NCBI RefSeq assembly: GCF_016481275.1
Contig: NZ_JAEMNW010000005.1
Span: 62,001-126,000, forward strand
DNA from: Antrihabitans auranticaus
GTDB lineage: Bacteria > Actinomycetota > Actinomycetes > Mycobacteriales > Mycobacteriaceae
Direction: 5' to 3'
DNA length: 64,000 bases
Position 1 is the first letter of the stretch; each line of letters opens with the position of its first letter. Below, piece by piece: positions 16,629-26,663 of the stretch. A model generated the notes under the pieces. It searched no databases. It was not told the origin of the DNA and was given only the letters and a program-made list of their open reading frames with translations. A program made the translations under genes and the position numbers.

Positions 16629-17291
16629 TCAGTCACTCAAGGCTTTGCGCAACTCATCCGCGACCCGACGAGGCGACATGCCTTTGGAAAACACAGCGAC
16701 GACGACCTCGTCCGACCCCGGCGCCGTTGTCGAGCCGTCGAAACCCCGGCGAATATCGGACAGCGCATCCCGAACCTGCTCGACAGACGTGGTCACACCG
16801 TCGCGCACCATGCGGCGGAGCAGGAAGTTGTGGGTCGCGGTCACGGCAGCGGCGAACTGGACGACTGCGAGATCATCCGCGGCAGGCATTTGGCGGCGCA
16901 GGTAGTCGACGAAGAGGCGCTCGTACCGAAACACCGTGACGATCTCGCGGTCGCGCAGCGCCGGTACCTCGTGCACGACCGCATAGCGGCGCTTCGCAAT
17001 GTCACCCCATTGCGAGAACCCCTCGAAAACGAGCGCAGCGGCTGCGCAGACAGCGTCCCACGGGTCGTCGTGATGGTCGTCGAGATACGCGGATGCCCGC
17101 GCCATCAGGATTTCGTGGTCGGCGAAGACCACGTCTTCCTTCGCGCGAAACTGGCGGAAGAAGGTTCGCCGCGAAATGCCTGCCGCTTCGGCGATCTCGC
17201 CGACCGTCGTCGCCTCGTACCCCTTCTCGGCGAACATTCGCAGCGCCTCGCCGACGACCGCGAGCCGAAATTGGGCAGCGTCTGTGGGCAC
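16629..17291 (-). CDS. TetR-family regulator of the acyl-CoA dehydrogenase
   Basis: A 220-residue TetR-family repressor. The DNA-binding helix-turn-helix is at about residues 28-48 (VGEIAEAAGISRRTFFRQF) and the rest is an all-helical ligand domain with little recognisable detail. It sits between purE, three bases upstream on the same strand, and the dehydrogenase gene. The two palindromes in the 155-base gap downstream are its most likely operators, so it probably represses the dehydrogenase in response to an acyl-CoA (inference). Whether it has its own promoter or is cotranscribed with purK-purE is unclear; no good -10 is visible in the three-base gap. Confidence 0.9.
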   Translation of the reverse strand: MPTDAAQFRLAVVGEALRMFAEKGYEATTVGEIAEAAGISRRTFFRQFRAKEDVVFADHEILMARASAYLDDHHDDPWDAVCAAAALVFEGFSQWGDIAKRRYAVVHEVPALRDREIVTVFRYERLFVDYLRRQMPAADDLAVVQFAAAVTATHNFLLRRMVRDGVTTSVEQVRDALSDIRRGFDGSTTAPGSDEVVVAVFSKGMSPRRVADELRKALSD

Positions 17292-17294
17292 GAC

Positions 17295-17804
17295 TCAGCC
17301 CAGTAACTTCCGGCGCAGAGCCGCGTCCTTCTCGGCAACCATGGTGGCAAGTCCCTCCTGGAACTTCGCCATCCGGTCGCGCAGCTCGGAATCGGACGTG
17401 CCCAGAATCCGCGCGGCGAGCAGCCCCGCATTGCGCGCGCCGCCGATCGACACCGTCGCAACGGGCACACCGGCAGGCATCTGCACGATCGACAGCAGCG
17501 AATCCATGCCGTCGAGGTACTTCAACGGAACAGGAACACCGATCACCGGCAATGGCGTCGCCGAAGCGACCATTCCGGGCAGATGCGCGGCGCCGCCTGC
17601 TCCGGCAATGATCACCCGCAGACCGCGTTCGGCGGCGTCGCGTGCGTAATCGAGCATGCGCTGCGGGGTGCGATGCGCCGAAACGACACCGACCTCGAAG
17701 CGGATGCCGAACTCCGCCAGCGCTTCCGCCGCCGCTTCCATCGTCGGCCAATCGGAGTCACTGCCCATGATCAGTCCGACGAGCGGACCTCCCCCGTCAC
17801 CCAT
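17295..17804 (-). CDS. purE: N5-carboxyaminoimidazole ribonucleotide mutase
   Basis: Class I PurE, converting N5-CAIR to CAIR in purine synthesis. The 169-residue protein begins with the diagnostic [11 protein letters not shown], followed by [11 protein letters not shown] and [12 protein letters not shown], which form the active-site loops; length is standard. I chose ATG 17804, which has GGAG five bases upstream and places the catalytic motif near residue 13. It overlaps the 3' end of purK by eight bases, so the pair is coupled as in Rv3276c-Rv3275c. Confidence 0.96.
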   Translation of the reverse strand: MGDGGGPLVGLIMGSDSDWPTMEAAAEALAEFGIRFEVGVVSAHRTPQRMLDYARDAAERGLRVIIAGAGGAAHLPGMVASATPLPVIGVPVPLKYLDGMDSLLSIVQMPAGVPVATVSIGGARNAGLLAARILGTSDSELRDRMAKFQEGLATMVAEKDAALRRKLLG

Positions 17805-19038
17805 GCGGTCTCCAATCGTCCGTCCAAACGGCGTGCGAGAGAAAGTGTGCGGCCAATTCGGCCTTGTTGCGGACGGATTCGACATGATCGCCCAGCACGT
17901 TCACATGGCCGATCTTGCGCGCGCGCCGTTCGCCTTTGCCGTAGAGATGCACTTTCGCATCGGGAAACCGCGCGAAGACGTGGTGCACGCGCTCGTCCAT
18001 CGTCATTTCGGGCGCATCTTCGGCACCGAGGATGTTGGCCATGACCGTGACCGGTGCGAGCGGGGCAGTATCGCCAAGCGGGTAGTCGAGGACAGCCCGC
18101 AGGTGCTGCTCGAACTGGGAGGTACGGGCACCGTCCATCCCCCAGTGCCCGGAGTTGTGCGGGCGCATCGCCAGTTCGTTGACGAGCAGCGAGCCGTCGT
18201 TCGTCTCGAACAGCTCGACAGCCATCACGCCGACCACGCCGAGCCCGAACGCGAGGCGCAGCGCAAGTTCTTCGGCTTCGGTCGCCCGGTCGTCGGGCAG
18301 GCCCGGAGCCGGCGCAATGACCACGGCGCACTGCCCGTCGCGTTGAACCGTTTCCACGACCGGCCACGTTGCGCCCTGGCCGAATTGCGAACGCGCAACC
18401 ATTGCCGAAAGCTCACGGCGCAACGGCACCTTCGCCTCGACCAGCAGTGGCACTCCGTTGCCGAGTTGTTCGTCGACGACGGCCTTCGCCTCGACCGCGT
18501 CGCCCGGCATCCATACGCCGCGACCGTCGTAGCCACCACGAATCGCCTTCACGACGACCGGCCAGCCGTGCGACGAACCGAAGTCGACCACGTCGTGCAC
18601 CGACCGGACCTCCGCGAACGCTGGGACAGCTATGCCCAGTTCCGCGAGGCGACGGCGCATCAGGAGTTTGTCCTGGGCGAAGATCAGCGCCTCCGGCGGC
18701 GGGGCAACGTTGACGCCCTCGGCAACGAGCACCTCGAGGTGCTCTGTCGGGACGTGCTCGTGGTCGAAGGTGAACGCGCTGGACCCCACAGCGGCCATGC
18801 GCAGCGCGGCGAGATCGAGGTGGCTGCCGAGCACGACGTCGGGGCTGACCCGGGCAGCGGGGTCTGTGGAACTCTCGGCGAGTACCCGTACGCATTGTCC
18901 GAGCGCGATCGCCGCCTGATGCGTCATGCGAGCCAACTGACCGCCACCGACCATCGTTACGACGGGCAGTGAAGCGGCGCCGCCGCGCGTACTTCCAAAG
19001 TCGGGAGAAGAACGGTTCACAGGTCCCAATGGTGTCAT
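17797..19038 (-). CDS. purK: N5-carboxyaminoimidazole ribonucleotide synthase
   Basis: ATP-grasp ligase that carboxylates AIR with bicarbonate, giving N5-CAIR for PurE. The 413-residue protein shows the N-terminal [12 protein letters not shown] dinucleotide-like loop, FDHEHVP, the ATP-grasp [13 protein letters not shown] segment and the C-terminal [13 protein letters not shown] signature typical of PurK. ATG 19038 is taken; the true protein could start later near the VTMVGGGQ segment, as the first 20 residues are not conserved in kind. It diverges from the GtrA gene across 96 bases. Confidence 0.95.
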   Translation of the reverse strand: MTPLGPVNRSSPDFGSTRGGAASLPVVTMVGGGQLARMTHQAAIALGQCVRVLAESSTDPAARVSPDVVLGSHLDLAALRMAAVGSSAFTFDHEHVPTEHLEVLVAEGVNVAPPPEALIFAQDKLLMRRRLAELGIAVPAFAEVRSVHDVVDFGSSHGWPVVVKAIRGGYDGRGVWMPGDAVEAKAVVDEQLGNGVPLLVEAKVPLRRELSAMVARSQFGQGATWPVVETVQRDGQCAVVIAPAPGLPDDRATEAEELALRLAFGLGVVGVMAVELFETNDGSLLVNELAMRPHNSGHWGMDGARTSQFEQHLRAVLDYPLGDTAPLAPVTVMANILGAEDAPEMTMDERVHHVFARFPDAKVHLYGKGERRARKIGHVNVLGDHVESVRNKAELAAHFLSHAVWTDDWRPHG

Positions 19039-19120
19039 GTGGCGTCGCGGGCTCGGCTCGCGCACCTGTGACGTTGCTGATGATTGCCTCGATAATTGGT
19101 CAGCAGCCAGTCGGCTTTCG

Positions 19121-19126
19121 TACACT
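19121..19126 (+). promoter_or_regulatory. leaderless -10 of the gtrA-like gene
   Basis: TACACT followed by eight bases and GTG 19135. This favours GTG 19135 over TTG 19096 as the start. Confidence 0.55.
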
Positions 19127-19134
19127 CCTTCGTT

Positions 19135-19698
19135 GTGTCCCTAGTCGACGAGGTGGTCAACCGCGTACCCCAGCCATTCAGGGACATCGCTCTCCGGCAT
19201 CACGAGCTGATCAAGTTCGCGATCGTCGGCGGAACGACCTTCGTCATCGACTCGGTCATCTTCTACACGCTCAAACTGACCGTCCTCGAAGAGAAGCCAG
19301 TCACGGCGAAGATCATCTCTGGTGTCATCGCGGTAATCGCGTCCTACATTCTCAACCGCGAGTGGTCGTTCAAGCACCGCGGCGGGCGCGAGGCCCACCA
19401 CGAGGCGTTGCTGTTCTTCCTGGTCAGCGGTGTGGGCGTGGTCTTGAGCTTCATTCCGCTCTACATCTCCAGCTATGTCTTCGACCTGCGCCAACCCGAC
19501 GTCAGCTTCGCGACGGAAAACATCGCGGACTTCGTCAGCGCCTACATCATCGGCAACCTGCTGCAGATGGCGTTCCGGTTCTGGTCGATGCGACGGTGGG
19601 TCTTTCCCGAGGAGTTCGCGCACGGCGCGGAAGCCGGTTCGACCGACTTCGAGCCGACACCCGACGATCTCGCCGAAGAGGAGCTGGGTCACTCCTAG
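19135..19698 (+). CDS. GtrA family membrane protein
   Basis: A 187-residue GtrA-like protein (Rv3277-type). Four hydrophobic segments are visible: about 25-45 (FAIVGGTTFVIDSVIFYTL), 57-72, 90-112 and 128-150, between charged loops, as in flippase-like GtrA proteins that move polyprenyl-linked sugars or assist glycosyltransferases. In mycobacteria the orthologue is linked to arabinogalactan or lipid decoration only by inference. The C-terminal 25 residues are acidic (PDDLAEEELGHS). It ends 11 bases before the convergent histidine kinase gene. Confidence 0.9.
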   Translation: MSLVDEVVNRVPQPFRDIALRHHELIKFAIVGGTTFVIDSVIFYTLKLTVLEEKPVTAKIISGVIAVIASYILNREWSFKHRGGREAHHEALLFFLVSGVGVVLSFIPLYISSYVFDLRQPDVSFATENIADFVSAYIIGNLLQMAFRFWSMRRWVFPEEFAHGAEAGSTDFEPTPDDLAEEELGHS

Positions 19699-19709
19699 CC
19701 GGCGACCGG

Positions 19710-21014
19710 TCAGCGCGGTTCGCCGCTGCGAACCTTCGCCGATTCGTGTGCGGTTGCCAGGAACAGCGCAAACAGCGCCGGCCGCCGTCGTTGCAGTTCC
19801 AACCGACCGCCGTCGGCCTCCACCAGCGCCCGCGCCAACGCGAGGCCCACACCTGTCGAGCCTGCACCCGAGAAGCCGCGATCGAAGATATGCGGGGCCA
19901 GTTCGTTGCTGACGCCGTCGCCCTCGTCTGCTACTTCGACGCAGATGGTCGGGTCGCGGTCACCGACCCCGCGCGCCATACGGACCGAGACGGTGCACGT
20001 CCCGCCGCCGTGCATCAGCGCATTGTCGACGAGAACCGCCACTGCCTCGCGCAGCCGGGACCCCGTGACGGGCGCCCGCAAGCGCCGGTCGCCGCCGACC
20101 CGCAAAGTCCTGCCCGCATCGGCGAACGGGCGCTGCCACTCAGCAACAACCGCGTCAAGTTCCTCGACGACCGACAGGGGCAGGTTGCGTGCGGCATCGT
20201 CTGTCCGCGATGAGCGGACCAGTTCGTCGATGGCGGCCGTGAGCCGGTCGACCTGTGCCATCGCCTCTTCGGCTTCGTCGACAACCGCGGTGTCCGGATG
20301 CGTCGACAGTTCGTCGAGGCGCAGGCGAACCGCGGTCAGGCGACTCCGCAGCTGATGCGAGACGTCCGCGACGAGTGCGCGCTCCCGCTGCAGCCGGATC
20401 GCGATCTCTACCGTCGCGGAATCGAGGACGTCGGAGACGCGGTCCAGTTCCGCGATGCCGTGTCTGCGCGGATCGGGCCGGAAGTCGCCTTCCGCCAGTC
20501 GAGCCGCCCGTGCGGCGACATCGCGTAACGGGTCGGCCAAACGCCGGGCGGTCACAACGGCGACCGCCGTACCCGCCGCCATGGACGCAAGCACAACGAG
20601 GCTGACCGCACCTACCGCCTGCCACTGCCGCGATCGCATTTCGTCCGACGGCACGGAAAGCCGCAGCGAACCGTTCGTGCCCATGGACAGCGATTCGACG
20701 AGCGCATTCGGCACTTCGGCAGCGCCGATGTCGGTACGCGACGCACTGTCGGCGGGCGTCGGGTAGACGACGACGAGCTGTCCGCCATCTGGCACAAGGA
20801 GCCGGACCGCACTCGTATCCAGCGGACCCTGGACCAGCCCGCCGTCGGTCTCCTGCGCGATGATCTCGTCCGCCATCCGGCTCAACCGGGTGCGCATGTC
20901 GTTGCGCGTGATGTCCTCGACCCACAACCAGGCCGTGTACATCAGCGGTATGCCGAGGACCAGCGTCGTCAGTAGAACGACTGCGAGAACCGAGAGCAGG
21001 ATGCGGCGACGCAT
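19710..21014 (-). CDS. sensor histidine kinase
   Basis: A 434-residue membrane kinase, partner of the response regulator seven bases upstream. Layout: first membrane helix at about 8-30, an extracytoplasmic sensor of about 100 residues, second helix at about 133-156, HAMP linker, dimerisation domain with the phospho-acceptor His220 in VADVSHQLRSRL, then the ATPase domain with the N box LVDNALMHG, the G1 box EVADEGDG and the G2 box GSTGVGLALA. The signal is unknown. It is absent at this position in M. tuberculosis, where gtrA directly adjoins the Rv3278c gene, so the two-component pair is lineage specific. Confidence 0.93.
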   Translation of the reverse strand: MRRRILLSVLAVVLLTTLVLGIPLMYTAWLWVEDITRNDMRTRLSRMADEIIAQETDGGLVQGPLDTSAVRLLVPDGGQLVVVYPTPADSASRTDIGAAEVPNALVESLSMGTNGSLRLSVPSDEMRSRQWQAVGAVSLVVLASMAAGTAVAVVTARRLADPLRDVAARAARLAEGDFRPDPRRHGIAELDRVSDVLDSATVEIAIRLQRERALVADVSHQLRSRLTAVRLRLDELSTHPDTAVVDEAEEAMAQVDRLTAAIDELVRSSRTDDAARNLPLSVVEELDAVVAEWQRPFADAGRTLRVGGDRRLRAPVTGSRLREAVAVLVDNALMHGGGTCTVSVRMARGVGDRDPTICVEVADEGDGVSNELAPHIFDRGFSGAGSTGVGLALARALVEADGGRLELQRRRPALFALFLATAHESAKVRSGEPR

Positions 21015-21021
21015 GCGCGCG

Positions 21022-21702
21022 CTAGTCGGTGTTCAGGCGGAAGCCGACGCCGCGCACGGTCGCGATCCGACGCTCTGCCACCGGGCCTTCGTCGCCGATC
21101 TTCCGGCGCAGCCATGACATGTGCATGTCGAGTGTCTTCGAGCCACGGAGGTCGAGATCGCCCCACACCTCGCGCAGGATCGTGTCGCGCGAGACAACCT
21201 GGCCCGCGCGGTCGAGCAGCACCTTCAACAGCTCGTATTCCTTGTTGGCCAAGATGATCTCGCTGCCGTTCAGCAGCACACGACGCGCGGCGGGTTCGAG
21301 CCGCAGACCGCCGACCTCGATCACCGAATCTTCAGCCGGACCGCTCCGCCGCAGCAGTGCGCGGACCCGAGCCATCAACTCCGCCAAGCGAAACGGCTTG
21401 CCGACGTAGTCGTCGGCGCCCGCGTCGAGGCCGACCACGAAGTCGACCTCGTCGGTCCGGGCGGTGAGCATCAGGACGGCAAGCTCGGACCCGCGGGCCC
21501 GCATCTGCCGGCACACCTCGAGACCGTCCATGCCCGGTAGCCCGAGATCGAGGATCAGGAGGTCGTGATTGCCCTCCAGGGCACGCTCGAGGACCGCGGT
21601 TCCGGACTGTTCGACCGTGACCGTGTATCCCTCTCGCCCGAGGGCGCGCGACAGCGGCGCGGCAATGGCTTCGTCGTCTTCTGCCAGGAGAACTGCGGTC
21701 AC
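21022..21702 (-). CDS. OmpR-family response regulator
   Basis: A 226-residue two-component regulator. The receiver domain has the acidic pocket AEDDEA, the phospho-acceptor Asp52 in ILDLGLPG and the conserved Lys in VGKPF near residue 102; the C-terminal winged helix has the OmpR-type TLDMHMSWLRRKI and RGVGFRLN ending. The GTG start at 21702 follows TACGCT by seven bases, a leaderless arrangement; the frame extends upstream without protein-like text. It precedes the kinase gene by seven bases, one operon. Confidence 0.93.
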   Translation of the reverse strand: MTAVLLAEDDEAIAAPLSRALGREGYTVTVEQSGTAVLERALEGNHDLLILDLGLPGMDGLEVCRQMRARGSELAVLMLTARTDEVDFVVGLDAGADDYVGKPFRLAELMARVRALLRRSGPAEDSVIEVGGLRLEPAARRVLLNGSEIILANKEYELLKVLLDRAGQVVSRDTILREVWGDLDLRGSKTLDMHMSWLRRKIGDEGPVAERRIATVRGVGFRLNTD

Positions 21703-21709
21703 GAGATCA

Positions 21710-21715
21710 AGCGTA
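21710..21715 (-). promoter_or_regulatory. leaderless -10 of the two-component operon
   Basis: TACGCT, seven bases before GTG 21702. It lies in the 20-base gap after the PH-domain gene. Confidence 0.55.
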
Positions 21716-21722
21716 CGGGCGC

Positions 21723-22319
21723 TCACGAACCCCAGGAATTTCTCGGGCCGCCCGGTCCGCCGTCGTCGTAGCCACGCCTGCGACCAGGGTTGTCCGGCCG
21801 GCCGTCGTCGTTGCGATCGATCTGCATCGCGTCGAACACCTGGTGGTAGAGCAGGGAGTGGACCTTCTGCACTTTGGGAATGTCGTCGAACTCGAGCGGA
21901 TCCTCCGACGCCGAGCCGATGATGAGCGTTCCCGTGCCGAGCATGCGGTCGAACAGCCCGTGCCGAAACTGCACACTGGAGATGCGGCCCATGGGAATGT
22001 CGATGCCGGTGTGGGTGAGGACGCCGTGCCGAATCAGCACACGTCGATCGGTGACGATGAAATGTGTTGCACGCCAACGAATGAACGGCGGAACTACCCG
22101 CCAGGCGACGACACCGACCCAGACGACCGCGATGGCGATCAACGCGATGAGCTTCGGGTTGTCGGATTCCACCTTGTTCTGGACCAGTCCCAACGCGAAC
22201 CCGGCCAGCGCTGTGATCAGGACAAATGTCACTGCGGGCCAGAACAGCATCTTCCAATGTGGGTGCCGATGCAGAAGCAGTTGCTCGTCGCCCGCCAACG
22301 CGTCTTCGGGGTATCCCAT
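21723..22319 (-). CDS. bacterial PH-domain (DUF304) membrane protein
   Basis: A 198-residue protein of the bPH2/DUF304 family, orthologue by position of Rv3278c. Two hydrophobic helices at about 24-46 and 58-80 form a hairpin, then a pleckstrin-homology-like domain (about 85-165; TDRRVLIRHGVLTHTGIDIP and GTLIIGSASEDP are typical), then a Gly/Asp/Arg-rich tail that is probably disordered. Function unknown; some relatives act in membrane stress or secretion. The ATG follows TACTGT by seven bases, predicting a leaderless mRNA. Confidence 0.88.
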   Translation of the reverse strand: MGYPEDALAGDEQLLLHRHPHWKMLFWPAVTFVLITALAGFALGLVQNKVESDNPKLIALIAIAVVWVGVVAWRVVPPFIRWRATHFIVTDRRVLIRHGVLTHTGIDIPMGRISSVQFRHGLFDRMLGTGTLIIGSASEDPLEFDDIPKVQKVHSLLYHQVFDAMQIDRNDDGRPDNPGRRRGYDDGGPGGPRNSWGS

Positions 22320-22326
22320 GGTGTGG

Positions 22327-22332
22327 ACAGTA
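22327..22332 (-). promoter_or_regulatory. leaderless -10 of the PH-domain gene
   Basis: TACTGT, seven bases before ATG 22319. Confidence 0.55.
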
Positions 22333-22376
22333 CCGCTAACCAGTGCTGCCCAAGAGCTTTCGAGCGGCGCCCGTAC

Positions 22377-23174
22377 TCACGCCTGGGCCCGCAGATGGGT
22401 GACGTCACCCGCCGATACGGGGGTGCCGTCGATGAGCAGCCGACCGGTCTCGTCGACGTCGACAGCGATGCCGGTGATGACGTCGCCACCCGGGAGGTCC
22501 GCACGGACGCGCGCACCCAACGTGACACAGCGCTCTCGATAGGCCTTCGCCAAATCGGCCGTCGACCAGCCCGACTTCTCCCAGGTACTCAGCCGGGAAG
22601 CCAATTCGCGGGTCAGCGCACGGACCAGCGTCGTGCGGTCGGTGACCTCTGCACCGGCCAGCAACAGAGACGTCGCCTCCGGGACCGGCAGTTCCTCTTC
22701 CCGCAACGTGACGTTGATTCCGATTCCGATGACAACCGAGGGGTCCGGACCGGGCTTCGCAACCTCGACGAGGATGCCGCCGAACTTGCGCCCGTCGATC
22801 AGAATGTCGTTGGGCCACTTGAGCTTTGCTTCGACCTTTGCAGCCGCCGAGACCGCGTCGACCACGGCTATGCCCGTGACGAGCGGCAGCCAGCCGAGAT
22901 CTTCCGGTGCGATACCCGGCATCTGCACCAGCACCGACATCGCGATCTGGGCCTGCGGCGGGCTGACCCAGGTCCGCGAATGCCGGCCACGCCCGCTCGA
23001 CTGATATTCCGCGACAAGGACCGTGCGGTCGGAATCGGGCTTGCCAGCCCGGGCGAGCAGGTCGGCATTCGTCGAACCGGTCTCGTCGACGAGTTCGAGG
23101 CGGGCGAAGAACGGATCGAGTCCACGTCGCAGCTCCGCGAGATTCAGCGGCGGGCGCGCCAGATCGGAGTACAT
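22377..23174 (-). CDS. birA: biotin--[acetyl-CoA-carboxylase] ligase
   Basis: Activates biotin as biotinoyl-AMP and attaches it to the carrier lysine of AccA3 and related proteins. The 265-residue protein lacks the N-terminal DNA-binding domain of E. coli BirA, so it is a ligase only. Visible motifs are STNADLL, the biotinoyl-AMP loop SGRGRHSRTWVSP, the KLKWPNDI segment with the catalytic Lys and GIGINV. It diverges from accD5 with 51 bases between starts. The ATG follows TAGTGT by six bases (leaderless). Confidence 0.95.
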   Translation of the reverse strand: MYSDLARPPLNLAELRRGLDPFFARLELVDETGSTNADLLARAGKPDSDRTVLVAEYQSSGRGRHSRTWVSPPQAQIAMSVLVQMPGIAPEDLGWLPLVTGIAVVDAVSAAAKVEAKLKWPNDILIDGRKFGGILVEVAKPGPDPSVVIGIGINVTLREEELPVPEATSLLLAGAEVTDRTTLVRALTRELASRLSTWEKSGWSTADLAKAYRERCVTLGARVRADLPGGDVITGIAVDVDETGRLLIDGTPVSAGDVTHLRAQA

Positions 23175-23180
23175 GAGACG

Positions 23181-23186
23181 ACACTA
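23181..23186 (-). promoter_or_regulatory. leaderless -10 of birA
   Basis: TAGTGT, six bases before ATG 23174. It is back to back with the accD5 promoter. Confidence 0.55.
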
Positions 23187-23211
23187 CTCGAGGCGCCCTC
23201 ATCTTCTGCGT

Positions 23212-23217
23212 TAAGCT
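23212..23217 (+). promoter_or_regulatory. leaderless -10 of accD5
   Basis: TAAGCT followed by eight bases and ATG 23226. CTCCTC in the spacer is not a ribosome site on this strand. Confidence 0.55.
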
Positions 23218-23225
23218 GACTCCTC

Positions 23226-24862
<1,637 letters not shown>

Positions 24863-24866
<4 letters not shown>

Positions 24867-25129
24867 GCGAAGAAGCCGTAAGCGAAGCCGACCTGGTCGT
24901 TCCCGATGGTGCCCCGGCGAGTCCGGTGATCCAGGTGCTCAAGGGTTCACCCGACGACGACGAAATCGCTGCTCTGGTAGCGATCTTCACCGCCGCTGCC
25001 GGTTCCGGACCCGGCCCTTCGGGACCGAAGGGACCGCCCGACATGTGGGGCACGCCGTCGCTCATGCACCGCGGTTCGCCGACGTTCGCGCCGTACGCGT
25101 TCCCGCACCTGTCCCACCTGCGGGATTGA
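24863..25129 (+). CDS. accE5: acyl-CoA carboxylase epsilon subunit
   Basis: A small actinobacterial subunit that stabilises the AccA3-AccD5 complex and raises its activity. The 88-residue protein has a disordered acidic N-terminus, the helix [23 protein letters not shown] which is the family signature, and a Gly/Pro-rich C-terminus with [11 protein letters not shown]. It starts inside the accD5 stop (ATGA) and its own stop overlaps the maf start (TTGA), so three genes are coupled in a row. Confidence 0.93.
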
Positions 25130-25821
25130 CGACGCTGATTCTCGCGTCGGCCTCGCCGGCGCGACTGTCGGTATTGCGCAGCGCCGGAATCGATCCGGTT
25201 GTGCGCGTATCGGATGTCGACGAGGACGCGGTCGCCGACTTGCTCCCCACCGATACACCGCCGCAGAACGTGGTCGTTGCGTTGGCGACCGCGAAGGCGC
25301 GCGCGGTGGCAGGCGAATTGAGTCAGGGGCTCGACGGCGTGTGCTGGCTCGAAGGGGCCGATGCCTTCGACAGCGTGGTCGTCGGCTGCGATTCGATGCT
25401 CCACATCGACGGGCGCCTGCAGGGCAAGCCACTCACGGTCGATACCGCTCGCGAGCGGTGGGCGACCATGGCCGGCAGGCACGGCGATCTGCTCACCGGC
25501 CATTGCGTGCTGCGACTGCGCGACGGGCAGGTCGTCGCGTCGGCATCCGCCTGTTCGTCGACCACGGTGTATTTCGGTACGCCGTCGCCCGACGACCTGA
25601 ACGCCTACCTGGAATCCGGCGAACCGCTACAGGTTGCCGGCGCGTTCACACTCGACGGGCTCGGCGGCTGGTTCGTCGACCGGATCGACGGCGATCCGTC
25701 GAGCGTCATCGGAATCGGCTTGCCCCTGCTGCGCCGACTGCTGACCGAAGTCGACGTGACGATCGCACAGCTCTGGGACCGCCCGGTCAGGTCGTCGACA
25801 GCGCCCGAGTCGCCGAGCTGA
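25126..25821 (+). CDS. maf: Maf-type nucleoside triphosphate pyrophosphatase
   Basis: House-cleaning pyrophosphatase hydrolysing non-canonical nucleotides. The 231-residue protein begins with LILASASPARLSVLRSAGI, has AKARAV, the catalytic VGCDSMLHIDG with the conserved Asp and the later QVAGAFTLDGLGGWFVDRI. The start is TTG 25126, sharing TTGA with the accE5 stop; there is no other start near the conserved N-terminus. The last 35 bases overlap the convergent regulator gene. Same order as Rv3280-Rv3282. Confidence 0.94.
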   Translation: MTTLILASASPARLSVLRSAGIDPVVRVSDVDEDAVADLLPTDTPPQNVVVALATAKARAVAGELSQGLDGVCWLEGADAFDSVVVGCDSMLHIDGRLQGKPLTVDTARERWATMAGRHGDLLTGHCVLRLRDGQVVASASACSSTTVYFGTPSPDDLNAYLESGEPLQVAGAFTLDGLGGWFVDRIDGDPSSVIGIGLPLLRRLLTEVDVTIAQLWDRPVRSSTAPESPS

Positions 25822-26443
25822 GGCGAGCGAGACAGAGCTCCGGCTCGACGAACGGGTGCAAGCTCGCCGTGAACTGTCCCGGCTTGCTCGCGCGGTCCAG
25901 TACTTCCCGCATGAGGCCGAGGTGCACGCCGCAGACGACCTCGGAATGCGTCCGAGCCAGATCACGCAGTGGGCAGGCGGTCAGCCTGATGGTCGCCGAA
26001 TCCGCATGGGGCGGGTCGTCGACGGACCGGTCGGGCGCGAAGCCGAGTTCTGCAAGTAGGTTCGTCGCAACGTCTTTCGCGTCCGAAAGCGTCTCGATCG
26101 GCCGCATGCTGTCGTCCATCTTCGCCGCCCAGGCACGCCCAGCGGTGACCGAGGCGTCGAGCCGCACCCGCGGGTCCGCGCCGAGCTGGTCCGCGAGGAC
26201 CTGAGCCAGTTCCTGATACCCGACCGTTCGGGCGACCGCCGTGTAACCGATGCGTGGCCGGCCACGGCCGCGCGGGGGTTGCTGGATCTGACAGACGAGA
26301 GATTCCTTGACGAGCACCTCGAGATGGAACCGGACCGTCGTCACGTGCTGACCGGTCTCCGCGGCCAGTTCCCGGGCATCCATCGGCTCGCTCGCACGCT
26401 TGAGGATCGCAAGCAAACGGCGTCGCGGCCAAGAGTCGGACAA
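25787..26443 (-). CDS. winged-helix transcriptional regulator
   Basis: A 218-residue DNA-binding protein with a metal- or ligand-sensing C-terminus. The N-terminal 75 residues are a winged helix (LLAILKRASEPMDARELA, then HVTTVRFHLEVLVKESLV and a basic wing PPRGRGRPRIGY) as in ArsR/DeoR-like regulators. The C-terminal half has ACPLRDLARTHSEVVCGVHLG, the pattern of the MarR/ArsR-like group with a possible Cys-based site (Cys near 167 and 178), whose ligand is unknown. The start is TTG 26443 with a GGGGG site. An inverted repeat covers its promoter, suggesting autoregulation. Absent from this spot in M. tuberculosis. Confidence 0.82.
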   Translation of the reverse strand: MSDSWPRRRLLAILKRASEPMDARELAAETGQHVTTVRFHLEVLVKESLVCQIQQPPRGRGRPRIGYTAVARTVGYQELAQVLADQLGADPRVRLDASVTAGRAWAAKMDDSMRPIETLSDAKDVATNLLAELGFAPDRSVDDPPHADSATIRLTACPLRDLARTHSEVVCGVHLGLMREVLDRASKPGQFTASLHPFVEPELCLARLSSATRALSTT

Positions 26444-26464
26444 CGAGGCCCCCTTTCGTCACGA

Positions 26465-26470
26465 ACTTTA
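26465..26470 (-). promoter_or_regulatory. -10 of the winged-helix regulator gene
   Basis: TAAAGT on the minus strand, giving a short leader of about 15 bases with a GGGGG site before TTG 26443. Confidence 0.45.
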
Positions 26471-26491
26471 ACGGACCGTCGTTCCGGTAAA
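26467..26491. promoter_or_regulatory. candidate autoregulatory operator
   Basis: TTTAACGGA and TCCGGTAAA pair at 8 of 9 bases across a 7-base spacer. The repeat overlaps the -10 and its upstream spacer of the winged-helix regulator gene, a position suited to repression by the encoded protein. Confidence 0.5.
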
Positions 26492-26624
26492 ACGGCTGAT
26501 GGAGTAACAGGTTGGCAACACGGCAGCGTCCTGAGCCGGGCCGAGTGGAGTTCGAGGCCCGCCCTCCGGGGCAGAAACTCCTCCGCGCGCAAACAAGCCG
26601 AGCGGTGCGAGACAGGACACCCAG

Positions 26625-26630
26625 TACGAT
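26625..26630 (+). promoter_or_regulatory. -10 of sseA
   Basis: TACGAT, giving a leader of about 25 bases that holds an AGGAG site six bases before GTG 26664. Confidence 0.45.
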
Positions 26631-26663
26631 CGGGTTGCTCGGTCCCCCTAGGTAGGAGCTCAC

